Shown one piece after another: positions 42,737-51,323 of a stretch of 64,000 bases of DNA. Position numbers and translations under genes: made by a program. The DNA lies in NCBI GenBank assembly GCA_016795205.1, contig JAEUHZ010000026.1:1-64000 (forward strand), written 5' to 3'. The first letter of the stretch is position 1. Each line of letters opens with the position of its first letter. The DNA comes from Planctomycetota bacterium. Lineage in GTDB: Bacteria; Planctomycetota; UBA1135; GCA-002686595. The notes beneath the pieces are model-generated. The model saw only the letters and a program-made list of their open reading frames with translations. It ran no database searches and was not told the origin of the DNA.

Positions 42737-43881
42737 TGTTTCCCGGCATCTTCGACGACCTGCTCGGGATCGGCCTGTTCGGCTACATCTCGTTCCGGAT
42801 GGCCATGGCGGCGCTGACGGCCTTCGCGCTGGCCATCGTGCTGGGTCGCCCGACGATCGCCTGGCTCTCCGCGCGCAAGGTGCGCGAGGGCGTCAAGGGC
42901 GACTCCGACGAGCTCGATCGCGCCACTGCGTCGAGCGGCAAGCGCGACACGCCCACGATGGGCGGCAGCTTCCTGGTGGCCGCGCTGCTCGGCTCGGTCG
43001 TGCTGTGGGGCCGGCTGGACAACATTCACGTGGTGCTGGGGATCCTGCTGACCCTGGGCCTGGCCGCCACGGGCTTCGTCGACGACTTCAAGAAGCTGAC
43101 GGTGCTGAAGTCCAAGGGCCTCACGCCGCGCGCGAAGATGGTCGGGCTCACGGTCGCGACCGTGTTCGCCGTGGGCGGTTTTGCCTACTACGCCTGGAGC
43201 ACCGGCCGCTGGACGCTCTTGGACCTGTTTCCGCCGATCCTGAAGGACGCGCGCGTTCCGCTGGCTGCGCTGGGGCTCGCGGGCGTGTTCCTGTACGTGG
43301 TCTTCCAGTGGTTCGTCGTGGTCGGCACCAGCAACGCCTGCAACATCACCGACGGGCTCGACGGCCTGGCCGCGGGTTGCATGATCATCGCCGGGCTCAC
43401 GCTGGCGGTCATGTGCTACGTGACCGGACGCCCCGACTGGGCGCTGTACTTGGGCCTGCCGCACGTCTCGGCCGCCTCCGAGATGGCGGTGGTCGGCGGC
43501 GCCCTGTGCGGCGCCTGCATGGGGTTCCTCTGGTACAACGCCCATCCGGCGCGCGTGTTCATGGGCGACTCGGGATCGCTGCCGCTGGGCGGGCTCCTGG
43601 CGTGGATGGCCCTGGTCGCGAAGCAGGAGCTGGTCCTGCCGCTGCTCGGCTTCGTGTTCTTCGCGGAGCTCATGTCGAGCTTCCTCCAGACCCAGTGGTA
43701 CCGCCGCTCGGGCGGCCGGCGGCTGTTCACGATGGCGCCGATCCACCACGGGCTGCAGCTCAAGGGCGGCATCTTCCGGCCCGGTCCGCGCCCGTGGCCC
43801 GAGACGCAGATCGTGACGCGCGCCTGGATCGTGGCCGCGCTGTGTGCCATGGCCAGCCTGTCCCTGCTCAAGGTGCGGTGA
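42736..43881 (+). CDS. mraY: Phospho-MurNAc-pentapeptide transferase MraY
   Basis: 381-residue membrane enzyme making lipid I. Features: PTMGGSFLV, catalytic FVDDFKKL, NACNITDGLDGLAAGC, MGDSGSLPLGG, and the C-terminal PIHHGLQLKGG (His-rich loop; E. coli has HHH here, this has HHG). About ten helices. The start is the ATG of TGATG with murF. The space after it normally holds murD; here ftsW follows one base later. Confidence 0.95.
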   Translation: MFPGIFDDLLGIGLFGYISFRMAMAALTAFALAIVLGRPTIAWLSARKVREGVKGDSDELDRATASSGKRDTPTMGGSFLVAALLGSVVLWGRLDNIHVVLGILLTLGLAATGFVDDFKKLTVLKSKGLTPRAKMVGLTVATVFAVGGFAYYAWSTGRWTLLDLFPPILKDARVPLAALGLAGVFLYVVFQWFVVVGTSNACNITDGLDGLAAGCMIIAGLTLAVMCYVTGRPDWALYLGLPHVSAASEMAVVGGALCGACMGFLWYNAHPARVFMGDSGSLPLGGLLAWMALVAKQELVLPLLGFVFFAELMSSFLQTQWYRRSGGRRLFTMAPIHHGLQLKGGIFRPGPRPWPETQIVTRAWIVAALCAMASLSLLKVR

Positions 43882-43882
43882 C

Positions 43883-45106
43883 ATGGCACGCTTCAAGGGA
43901 GCGGCGGCGCTGCCGCCGGGGATGATCGTCCCGCGCGAGAAGCAGCTCGGTCTGTTCGATCGGCTGGAGGAACTGCGCGCGCGCTCGCTGGAAGTCGATC
44001 CCGCCGGCCCGGCGATCCGCCTGTTCTGGATCGTGCTGACGCTCTCGGGTGCCGGATTGCTCGTGCAGGCCAGCCACGCCGCGACGACGCAGGCGCCCGA
44101 CGCCTTCTGGAGCGGGCTGTGGAGCCAGGTGTTCTTCCGCGCCGCGGCGCTGGGAGCGCTGCTCATGGGGTTCCGCTTCGGCCCGGCCGGCGTGCGGCGC
44201 TTCCTCCCGTTCCTCGTGGTGCTGTCCCTGGTGGCGCTGGCCTTGGTCTACGTGCCCGGCATCCCCTCGGCGGTGAACGGGTCGCGGCGCTGGCTGCCGC
44301 TGCCGGGTGGCCTCACGTTCCAGCCCTCGGAGCTGGCGCGCATCGTCATGATCCTGTGGGTCGCCGACCGCTGCATCCGGCTCGGACCGGACGTCACGGA
44401 TTGGAAGCGTGGCGTGTGGCCCATGCTGCGCCTGGGGCTCGTGGCCTTCACCCTGATCGTGTGCGAGACGGACCTGGGCGGCGCGCTGCTGTTCCTCCTG
44501 TGCTTCCTGATCACGATGTGGTCCGGCGGCGCGCGCCTGAGCCACGTCTCGGGGCCGTTCGTGTTCGCCGTGGGCGCCGCGCTCCTGGCGCTCTTGGCCG
44601 GCGTCTCCTACGTCCAGCACCGCCTCGAGATGTGGCTGGGCCGCGCTCAGAACGACCAGGTGCTGCGCTCGACCGAGGCCATCGCCAGCGGCGACTGGTT
44701 CGGAGTGGGCCTCGGCCAAGGCCTGTTCCGCAACGCCGGCGTACCGTATCTCGAGTCGGACTACGTGTTCGCGCTCGTCGGCGAGGAGCTCGGGTACCTG
44801 GGCCAGCTCGGGCTGATCGCCCTGTTCCTCTCCTTCCTGTGGTACGGGCTGCGGCTGGTCCTCTCGATCCACGACCGCTTCGCCGCGCTGTGCTGCTTCG
44901 GCCTCGTGCTCTCCGTCGCGCTCCAGGCCATGGTGCACCTGCAGGTCGTCTCCGGCCTGGCCCCGCCCAAGGGCATGACCCTGCCCTTCGTCTCCCACGG
45001 CGGCACGTCTCTCGTCGTGTCGTCGCTCGCGGTCGGACTCGCCCTCGGCGCAGCCCGTTCGCGCAAGTCACCCCACCCTTCCGTCCCCGACAGCCAGGCG
45101 GCCTGA
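43883..45106 (+). CDS. ftsW: SEDS-family peptidoglycan polymerase FtsW
   Basis: 407 residues with about ten helices. ATG at 43883 is one base past the mraY stop. Hallmarks: NGSRRWLPLPGGLTFQPSEL with ARIV after it, the catalytic-site region CETDLGGALLFLLCF, GVGLGQGLFRNAGVPYLESD and FALVGEELGYLGQLG, and PFVSHGGTSLV. A cytoplasmic N-terminal tail of about 50 residues precedes helix 1. Position in the dcw cluster argues for FtsW over RodA. Polymerises glycan with FtsI. Confidence 0.92.
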   Translation: MARFKGAAALPPGMIVPREKQLGLFDRLEELRARSLEVDPAGPAIRLFWIVLTLSGAGLLVQASHAATTQAPDAFWSGLWSQVFFRAAALGALLMGFRFGPAGVRRFLPFLVVLSLVALALVYVPGIPSAVNGSRRWLPLPGGLTFQPSELARIVMILWVADRCIRLGPDVTDWKRGVWPMLRLGLVAFTLIVCETDLGGALLFLLCFLITMWSGGARLSHVSGPFVFAVGAALLALLAGVSYVQHRLEMWLGRAQNDQVLRSTEAIASGDWFGVGLGQGLFRNAGVPYLESDYVFALVGEELGYLGQLGLIALFLSFLWYGLRLVLSIHDRFAALCCFGLVLSVALQAMVHLQVVSGLAPPKGMTLPFVSHGGTSLVVSSLAVGLALGAARSRKSPHPSVPDSQAA

Positions 45107-45133
45107 GCCGCCGAGAAGCCCCACCCACCGGCC

Positions 45134-45994
45134 ATGCAACAGATCGAACGCTACGGCGTCATCGCACTCGTCTTCCTGCTCGTCACGATCGTCGCCATCT
45201 CCTTCTGGGGCGACAGCAAGTCGCCCGGCTTCTGGTCGCGGATCACCGGCAAGAAGCCGACGGAGGTCGCCAAGCTCGAGACGCCCACGCCGCCCCCGGG
45301 CCCCGTGATCGACGGGCCGCCGCTGACCCGCGAGCTTCCGTCGCCGACCCCGCAGCCGGAGCCGGTGCCTGCTCCCGATCCGATCGTCGGCCAGGTCGGG
45401 GCGAACCCGGCCCCCACGCCGGGGCGCGAGCTCGAGCCCAGGCCGCTCGAGACCTGGCAAGCGCCGCGGCCGGAACCGGCTCCCGCGCCGCGTGAGAAGC
45501 TCCCGCCCACGCGTCCCGCGCTCCCGGCGGCCAACGAGTACGTCGTCCAGCGCGGCGACTCCCTGGCGAAGATCGCGCGCAACGTGCTGGGCGCGGAGTC
45601 GCGCTGGACCGAGATCGCGCAGTTGAACCCGCGCGTCGATCCGCGCGCGCTGGTCGTGGGCGAGAAGCTGGCGCTGCCCTCCGCTGCCGCCGCGCCGAAG
45701 CCGTCGACGCCCGAGCTGGCGAAGAAGCCCGTCGCGAAGGCCGCGCCCGAGCTCAAGAGCGCCCCGGCGTCGCGCTCGGTCACCGTGCAGAAGGGGGACA
45801 CGCTGCGCTCGATCGCGCGCCGCGAGTTGGGCGACGAGCGGCGCTGGAACGAGATCGTCGGCCTGAACCCGGGCCTCGATCCCCAGAAGCTCGCCATCGG
45901 CACGCGCCTGCGACTGCCGGCCAAGAGCGGCGAGCTGCTGGCCGCCGCGGCCCCGGCGTCCTCCGTCCCCGCCGACCGGCCGCGCGTGCGATGA
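45134..45994 (+). CDS. Membrane-anchored protein with two LysM domains
   Basis: 286 residues. One N-terminal helix (YGVIALVFLLVTIVAISFWG), a cytoplasm-to-outside Pro-rich linker (about 50-135), then two LysM domains: YVVQRGDSLAKIARNVLGAE (about 137-185) and VTVQKGDTLRSIARRELGDE (about 217-265), each ending in a LNPR/LNPG and G-x-L-LP pattern. LysM domains bind the GlcNAc chains of peptidoglycan. It lies 27 bases after ftsW in the slot where murD or ftsQ is usually found. It likely ties the division site to wall glycan. Overlaps the next gene by ATGA. Confidence 0.85.
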   Translation: MQQIERYGVIALVFLLVTIVAISFWGDSKSPGFWSRITGKKPTEVAKLETPTPPPGPVIDGPPLTRELPSPTPQPEPVPAPDPIVGQVGANPAPTPGRELEPRPLETWQAPRPEPAPAPREKLPPTRPALPAANEYVVQRGDSLAKIARNVLGAESRWTEIAQLNPRVDPRALVVGEKLALPSAAAAPKPSTPELAKKPVAKAAPELKSAPASRSVTVQKGDTLRSIARRELGDERRWNEIVGLNPGLDPQKLAIGTRLRLPAKSGELLAAAAPASSVPADRPRVR

Positions 45995-46218
45995 AGCCCG
46001 TCCCCCGACTGCTCCTGCTCCTCGGCTGCGTGCTGGTCGCGGCGCTGGTGTGCCCCGGGGCCGCGCGCGTCGCGGCCGAGGACCTGTTCGGACCCTACGC
46101 CGAGGACCACGACGCGGCCGGCGAGCTGCTGGCGGACGCCGGCCTCCTCGACGTCCAGCACCCCACGCACCATGCCGACGACGGCGCGGGTCCGGTCGAC
46201 GGGCACGACGAGCCCTGA
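45991..46218 (+). CDS. Small secreted Asp/His-rich protein
   Basis: 75 residues. The N-terminal signal (RLLLLLGCVLVAALVCPGAA) is followed by a short acidic tail with clustered His and Asp (DVQHPTHHADDGAGPVDGHD). It may bind metal. Start by ATGA overlap with the LysM gene; its end overlaps murG by 47 bases. No family recognised. It sits inside the dcw run, so expression should follow wall synthesis. Confidence 0.6.
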   Translation: MKPVPRLLLLLGCVLVAALVCPGAARVAAEDLFGPYAEDHDAAGELLADAGLLDVQHPTHHADDGAGPVDGHDEP

Positions 46219-47356
46219 CGCGCCCGGTCACCGCGCGCGGCCCGGCCTGCGCGTCGCCTTCGCGGGCGGCGGCACCGGCGGCCATGTCGTGCCCGGGCTG
46301 CACCTGCTGGCGGACGCGCGCGCGCGCGGCGCGGAGCCGGCCGATCTCGTGTGGTTCACGAGCGGCCGGCCCGTCGAGGAGCGCGTGTTCGCGGGCGCTC
46401 TGGACCTGCTGGCGGAGATCCCGCACGAGCGCCTGGCGTTGCCGCTCGAGCGGCGCGGCGGTGGTGCCCCCTCGCGCGCCGGGCTCGTGCTGCGCGCGCC
46501 CGGCGCCGTGATCCACGCCCGTCGCGCGCTCGTGGCGCACCGCACCGAGGTGCTGCTCGGGCTGGGTGGCTTCGCGTCCCTGCCGGCGGTCGTGGCGGCC
46601 AGGGGCTTGGGGATCCCGGTGGCGTTGCTCGAGGTCAACGCCGTGCGCGGCGCGGCGACGCGCTGGCTCGCGCGCGCCGCTCGGCGCGTGCTGTTCGCCT
46701 TCGAGCCGGACGCGGCGCGCCCCGGGCGCGACCTGTGCACCGGACCGCCGCTCTCGCCCGCGCTGGCGCGCGGCGCGCCCGAGGCTGCGGCCGTGCGCGC
46801 CGCGCGCCTGTCGTTCGGCCTCGATCCCGAGCGCCCGGTGCTCCTGGTCCTGGGCGGCAGCCAGGGAGCCAGCGCCCTGAACGCCTTCGTGCGCACGAAC
46901 CTCCCGCGGCTCATCGGCGGCGGCCTGCAGGTCTTGCATCAGACCGGGCCGGGGAAGCTGGCCGAGGCGGCGCCGCCAGCTTCTGGCTACCACGCCAGCG
47001 AGTACTTCGACCCGGCGCAGCGCGCGCTGGAAGCCGCCACGGTCGCGCTGTGCCGCGCCGGTGCGTCGACCTTGTGCGAGGTCGCGGCGCTGCGCTTGCC
47101 AGCCTTCGTCGCGCCTTACCCGCGCGCGGCCGACGACCACCAAGCGCGCAACGCGCGCGCACTGGGCCGCGGCGTGCGCGTGGTCCGCGACGACGAGCTC
47201 GGCGCGTGGACCGCCGACGCGCTGGCGCGCCTGGCCTCGGCGTCCGGAGCGGCCGAGCGTCGCGCGCTGTCGGCGGAACTCGAGCGGGCGTTGCCTCTGG
47301 ACGGCGCGCAGCGGATCTGGCACGAACTGGGCGCGATCGCGCGCGTGTCGTGCTGA
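46172..47356 (+). CDS. murG: Lipid II-forming GlcNAc transferase MurG
   Basis: 394 residues; adds GlcNAc to lipid I. ATG at 46172 is the only ATG, GTG or TTG that precedes the first strand, so the 47-base overlap with the previous gene seems real. GT-B features: RVAFAGGGTGGHVVPGLHLL (donor loop), LGLGGFASLPAVVAARGLGI, VLLVLGGSQGASALNAFV, YFDPAQRALEAATVALCRAG and a glycine-poor but recognisable C-terminal acceptor-side sequence DDHQARNARAL. A conserved part of the dcw set. Confidence 0.93.
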   Translation: MPTTARVRSTGTTSPDAPGHRARPGLRVAFAGGGTGGHVVPGLHLLADARARGAEPADLVWFTSGRPVEERVFAGALDLLAEIPHERLALPLERRGGGAPSRAGLVLRAPGAVIHARRALVAHRTEVLLGLGGFASLPAVVAARGLGIPVALLEVNAVRGAATRWLARAARRVLFAFEPDAARPGRDLCTGPPLSPALARGAPEAAAVRAARLSFGLDPERPVLLVLGGSQGASALNAFVRTNLPRLIGGGLQVLHQTGPGKLAEAAPPASGYHASEYFDPAQRALEAATVALCRAGASTLCEVAALRLPAFVAPYPRAADDHQARNARALGRGVRVVRDDELGAWTADALARLASASGAAERRALSAELERALPLDGAQRIWHELGAIARVSC

Positions 47357-47358
47357 CT

Positions 47359-47377
47359 TGTCCACGGCGCGTGGACA
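47359..47377. promoter_or_regulatory. Dyad between murG and murC
   Basis: TGTCCACG (47359-47366), three bases, CGTGGACA (47370-47377), just after the murG stop. Perfect 8-base arms. It could be an operator, attenuator or mRNA hairpin for murC; no further support. Confidence 0.3.
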
Positions 47378-47412
47378 GTGCGTGGAGAAGCGCGCCGATC
47401 GAGGGGGGGGCA

Positions 47413-48906
47413 ATGAACGAGACGAACATCCCTGAGCTGCGCGCTGCGTCCTCGGGCGCCAACGCGACCCGCGCGCGCCTGCCGTCGCGCGTGCACTTCG
47501 TCGGCGCGGGGGGCGCCGGACTGTCGGGTGCGGCGCTGCTGCTGCTCGAGCGGGGCCACCAGCTCTCCGGCCACGATCGCGCTGTGTCGGGCTTCGTCGA
47601 CGCGCTGCGCGCGCGCGGCATGCCCGTCGCCGTGGGCCAGAGCGATGCGCGGCTCCTGGGCCACGACGTGCAACTCGTCGTGCGGTCCGCGGCGATCGGG
47701 CTCGACGATCCGCAGGTCGCGGAGGCCTTGCGACGCGGCCTCCCCGTCCTGAAGTACGCCGAGCTCCTGGGCCTCCTGGGCCCCGAGCGACGCACGCTGG
47801 CGGTGGCCGGGACCCACGGCAAGACCACGAGCTCGTGGCTCGTCTTCCACGCCCTGCGCGGCATCGCCCACGCGGCCGGCGCCGATGCGCCGGGAGCGCT
47901 CGTGGGCGGCTCGTGCCGGGTGATCGGATCGAACGCCGTGCCGGGCGGCGCGCGCGGCTGGTTCGCGTGCGAGGCCTGCGAGTACGACCGCTCGTTCCTG
48001 CAGCTCGCTCCCGAGGGCGCGATCGTGACGAACGTCGAGGCCGACCACCTCGACTACTACGGGTCGCTCGCAGCCATCGAGGAGGCCTTCGCGCGCTTCG
48101 TGGATCGCGTGCACCCCGAGGGTCTGCTGGTCGTGGGGCGCGAGGTCCCCGCGCGTGTCGAGCACGCGGCGCGCTGCGCCGTGTGGCGGCTCGGGCGCGA
48201 GCTGCACGTCGACCTCCTGGGGGAGTCCCAGGGCCGTTTCCGCTTCCGTCTGCGCGGACCAGGCTGGGCGACGCCACCCGTCGCGCTGGCGATCCCGGGC
48301 GCGTTCAACGTCGACAACGCGGCGCTCGCGCTGGCGCTCGCCGTGGGGCTCGCGGGCCGGACCAGCGGGCTCTCCCCGGCCGAGTGCGCCGACGGCGCCG
48401 CGCGCGGCGTGCAGCGCTACGTCGGCGCGGCGCGGCGCTTCGAGCCCTGGGGCACGTTCGGCGGCATCGAGCTCGTCCACGACTACGCGCACCACCCGAC
48501 CGAGGTGCGGGTCACGCTGGAGGCCGCGCGACGCGCGTTCGCGGGCAAGCCGCTGCACGTCCTGTTCCAGCCGCACCAGCACAGCCGCACGGCGCGCTTC
48601 CTGGACGAGTTCGTCGACGCGCTGCGCGGCGCGGACCGCGTGCTGGTCGCCGACGTGTACGGCGCGCGCCAGCACATCGACCGCGAGGCGGCCGGGGCGC
48701 CGGAACTCGTGGCGCGCCTGCGGCGCGCGGGCCTGGACGCCCTGGAGGCCGGGAGCCCCTCGGCCGCCGTGAAGCTCCTCGCGGCGGGCTTGCCCAGCCC
48801 GTGCGCGGCGTTGATCCTGGGCGCTGGCGACATCGACCTCGCCCACGATGAACTCATCGAAGCTGTGGCCCTGCGCGGCTCTGCCGCACGCCTCGCTCGC
48901 GCCTAG
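47413..48906 (+). CDS. murC: UDP-MurNAc:L-alanine ligase MurC
   Basis: 497 residues; adds the first amino acid of the stem peptide. ATG at 47413 follows a run of G. Motifs: VHFVGAGGAGLSGAALLLLE, VAGTHGKTTSSWL (P-loop about 133), CEACEYDRSFL, TNVEADHLDYYGS, the VHDYAHHPTEVRVT motif and FQPHQHSRTA. The His of HHPTE and the E-Y-D-R-S motif are typical of MurC. It overlaps murB by 59 bases. Confidence 0.95.
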   Translation: MNETNIPELRAASSGANATRARLPSRVHFVGAGGAGLSGAALLLLERGHQLSGHDRAVSGFVDALRARGMPVAVGQSDARLLGHDVQLVVRSAAIGLDDPQVAEALRRGLPVLKYAELLGLLGPERRTLAVAGTHGKTTSSWLVFHALRGIAHAAGADAPGALVGGSCRVIGSNAVPGGARGWFACEACEYDRSFLQLAPEGAIVTNVEADHLDYYGSLAAIEEAFARFVDRVHPEGLLVVGREVPARVEHAARCAVWRLGRELHVDLLGESQGRFRFRLRGPGWATPPVALAIPGAFNVDNAALALALAVGLAGRTSGLSPAECADGAARGVQRYVGAARRFEPWGTFGGIELVHDYAHHPTEVRVTLEAARRAFAGKPLHVLFQPHQHSRTARFLDEFVDALRGADRVLVADVYGARQHIDREAAGAPELVARLRRAGLDALEAGSPSAAVKLLAAGLPSPCAALILGAGDIDLAHDELIEAVALRGSAARLARA

Positions 48907-49828
48907 GACCACGCTGCACGTCGGCGGGCGCGCGGAGTGGCTGCTCGAACCGGCCACGCCGGAGGAGCTGCGCCGCGCGATCGTCGCCGCGCGCGAGGAT
49001 GGCCACGAGCCGCGCATCCTGGGCGGCGGCGCGAACCTGATCGTCGACGACGGCGTGCTGCCGGGCGTGGTGATCACGACCGACCGCATGAAGCGGCTCT
49101 TCCGGCCGGCCAACGCGGCCGCTTGGCTCGCCGACGATCCGGACGGACGCGTCGCGCAGCCGTCGCGCGAGGAGGGCCTGCGCTTCGTGTCGTGGGCCGG
49201 CACCACGCACCAGAAGCTGCTCTCGGCCTCCGTGGAGCTGGGCTGGAGCGGCCTCGAGGGCCTGGCGGGCGTGCCCGGCCACGTGGGCGGCGGCGTGGCG
49301 ATGAACGCCGGCGGCAAGTGGGGCGGGATGTGGGACGCGGTCGAGCGCGTGCTGGTCGTCGACGAGCGCGGAGAGCTGGTCGAGCTCGAACGCGCGCAGT
49401 GCCAGCCCCGCTACCGCAACGGCGGGCTGGGCCGCAACGTCGTGGCGTCCGTGCTGCTGCGCTTCACGCTCGACACGCTGCCCGCCGTGAAGGAGCGCGC
49501 GCGTGAGTTCCTGCTGGCGAAGAACAGGGTCCAGCCCGTCACGCTGTGGTCGGCGGGCTGCATCTTCAAGAACCCCGACCCGAGCGTGTCCGGCGGGCGC
49601 ACGGCGGGTCAGCTCGTCGACGCCTGCGGCCTGAAGGGCGCGCGCCTGGGCGACGCCGAGATCAGCCCGCTGCACGGGAACTTCTTCGTGAACCGCGGCA
49701 ACGCGCGGGCGCGCGACCTGCTGGCGCTGATCGAGCGCGCGCGCGCCGAGGTCGCGGAGCGGACGGGCATCGTGCTGGAGCACGAGGTCAAGGTCTGGCG
49801 CGCTGAGCTGGACCCAGCCCGACCCTGA
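48848..49828 (+). CDS. murB: UDP-N-acetylenolpyruvoylglucosamine reductase MurB
   Basis: 326 residues; FAD enzyme reducing enolpyruvyl-UDP-GlcNAc to UDP-MurNAc. FAD-binding: RTTLHVGGRAEWLLEP, ILGGGANLIVDDG, LEGLAGVPGHVGGGVAMNAG. The catalytic residue region SAGCIFKNPDP has Cys where Ser is common, as known in part of the type II MurB group. C-terminal GNFFVNRGNARARDLLALIE fits the family. ATG at 48848 lies within murC (59-base overlap), so translation is coupled. Last gene of the dcw run. Confidence 0.94.
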   Translation: MNSSKLWPCAALPHASLAPRTTLHVGGRAEWLLEPATPEELRRAIVAAREDGHEPRILGGGANLIVDDGVLPGVVITTDRMKRLFRPANAAAWLADDPDGRVAQPSREEGLRFVSWAGTTHQKLLSASVELGWSGLEGLAGVPGHVGGGVAMNAGGKWGGMWDAVERVLVVDERGELVELERAQCQPRYRNGGLGRNVVASVLLRFTLDTLPAVKERAREFLLAKNRVQPVTLWSAGCIFKNPDPSVSGGRTAGQLVDACGLKGARLGDAEISPLHGNFFVNRGNARARDLLALIERARAEVAERTGIVLEHEVKVWRAELDPARP

Positions 49829-49868
49829 CCCGCCCGGGCCGCGGCGCAGCCGGCGTTGCGCGGGCGGG
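49829..49868 (+). terminator. Inverted repeat after murB
   Basis: CCCGCCCG (49829-49836) pairs with CGGGCGGG (49861-49868) around a 24-base GC-rich interior that can pair further. It starts at the base after the murB stop and likely marks the end of the dcw transcript. A run of ten G follows at about 49911-49920. Confidence 0.5.
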
Positions 49869-50057
49869 ATCCGCTCGTCCCGGCACGCGCTCGGGCGCGC
49901 AGGAACCCTGGGGGGGGGGGCGGTCGGGTGCCCGTGGGCGTCGGACACAGGCTGGGGCTGCGGCGCAGGACCAGAGAGCTCGAGGTTCAAGGGTCGGCCG
50001 GCGCCGCGCCGATGAGCACGGATCGGTCTCGATCCGCCTCTCCCGAGGAGTTCACCC

Positions 50058-51281
50058 TTGTCCAGCCGCCGTCTCGCCCTGCCGCTCGCCCTCCTCGCGC
50101 TCGCCGCCGTCGCGCCGGCGCAGATCCTGGCCATCCAGCACAAGCCGCGCGCCAGCGCGGGTGCGAGCAGCGCCCGCGCGCCGTCGGAAGACGCGGTGCG
50201 GGCCTTCGCGCTGTCCTTCGAGGACGCGCTGCGGCGCGGAGCGCGCGAGGAAGCCTTCGCGCTCTTCGATCACGAGGCGCTGCTCGAGCGGGCGTCCAAG
50301 GGCGTGCCGGCGACCGTCGCGGTGCGCCGGCACTTCCTCCAGGGCGCGCACGCCGCCTGGAACGGCGACGCCGGGCCCGTGGGCGCGGCCCTGGGCGCCG
50401 CCGCGCGCGGCGGGCACGTGCGCTGGCTCGCGAGCGGCGAGCGAGATGGCGAACGCAGCGTGACGTTCCGCATCGTGCGCTCGGACGCAGCCGCGCCGGA
50501 GTACCTGGAGCTCTTGCTCCTGCGCCGGGGCGAGCGCGGCGCCACGTGCGCCGACGTGATCTCGAGCACCGACGGCGTCTCCCACGCGCGCGTTCTGCGC
50601 CGCTGGCTGCTGGCGCTGGTGGCGGACGCGGGGCGCAAGCTCTCCGAGCGCATCGCGGGCGAGGATCGCGCCTTCGCGCTGGCCGGACGCACCTTCGAGG
50701 CCATCGACCTCTCCTTCGAAGCGGGGCGCTGCGCCGACGCGCTCGCCGCTTGGAGCACGCTCGACCCCGCCCTGGCGCGCGATCCGTCCGTGGTGCTGAC
50801 GCGCTTGCGCGCGGCCCTGGCGGCGGGCAGCGCGACCTTCGACGCGGCGCTCGCCGAGGCCCGCGCCACGGGCGGCGTGCAGACGCCGGTGGAACTCCTG
50901 GCCGTCGACGTGGCTACCGCCACGAACCGCCCGGAGCACGCCCTGCTGGCCCTGGATCGGCTGGCCTCTGCCGGGCCCGCCGACCCGTTCCTCGACGCAC
51001 TGCGCGGCAATGTGCTGCGCGAGCTGGGCCGCGGCGACGCCGCGCGCGCGGCCTGCCGCCGCGCGCTCGAGGCCGATCCGGAGCTGGAAGAGGGCTGGTG
51101 GACGCTGCTCGCGCTGGAGATCGAGTCGCGGCGCCACGAGGACGCGCTGTCCGTCATCCGCGCCATGGACGCGCGCTTCGAGATCGACTGGCGCGCCGTG
51201 GCGCAGTCGCCGGCCTACCGCGCCTTCCTGGACTCGAAGCCGGGCGCCCGCTGGCGGGCCACCGTGGCGACGAAGCGCTGA
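50058..51281 (+). CDS. Secreted protein with C-terminal TPR-like repeats
   Basis: 407 residues. TTG at 50058 is supported by GAGGAG 7 bases upstream and opens a signal peptide cut near VAPAQ (residue 22). Residues ~45-170 form a small alpha/beta domain (DAVRAFALSFEDALRRGARE with VTFRIVRSDAAAPEYLELLL later); residues ~200-390 form helical TPR-like repeats (LRGNVLRELGRGDAARAACR and WWTLLALEIESRRHEDALS). Function unknown; its own transcription unit between murB and xylA. Confidence 0.72.
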   Translation: MSSRRLALPLALLALAAVAPAQILAIQHKPRASAGASSARAPSEDAVRAFALSFEDALRRGAREEAFALFDHEALLERASKGVPATVAVRRHFLQGAHAAWNGDAGPVGAALGAAARGGHVRWLASGERDGERSVTFRIVRSDAAAPEYLELLLLRRGERGATCADVISSTDGVSHARVLRRWLLALVADAGRKLSERIAGEDRAFALAGRTFEAIDLSFEAGRCADALAAWSTLDPALARDPSVVLTRLRAALAAGSATFDAALAEARATGGVQTPVELLAVDVATATNRPEHALLALDRLASAGPADPFLDALRGNVLRELGRGDAARAACRRALEADPELEEGWWTLLALEIESRRHEDALSVIRAMDARFEIDWRAVAQSPAYRAFLDSKPGARWRATVATKR

Positions 51282-51323
51282 GGACCAGCCGGGCGGGCCC
51301 GGCTTGGCGCTAGTCTCTGCGGC

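Noticed and set aside
49905-49925. Run of ten G as a phase-variation tract
   Set aside because: It is non-coding and over 130 bases from the next start; no evidence that it changes a reading frame.
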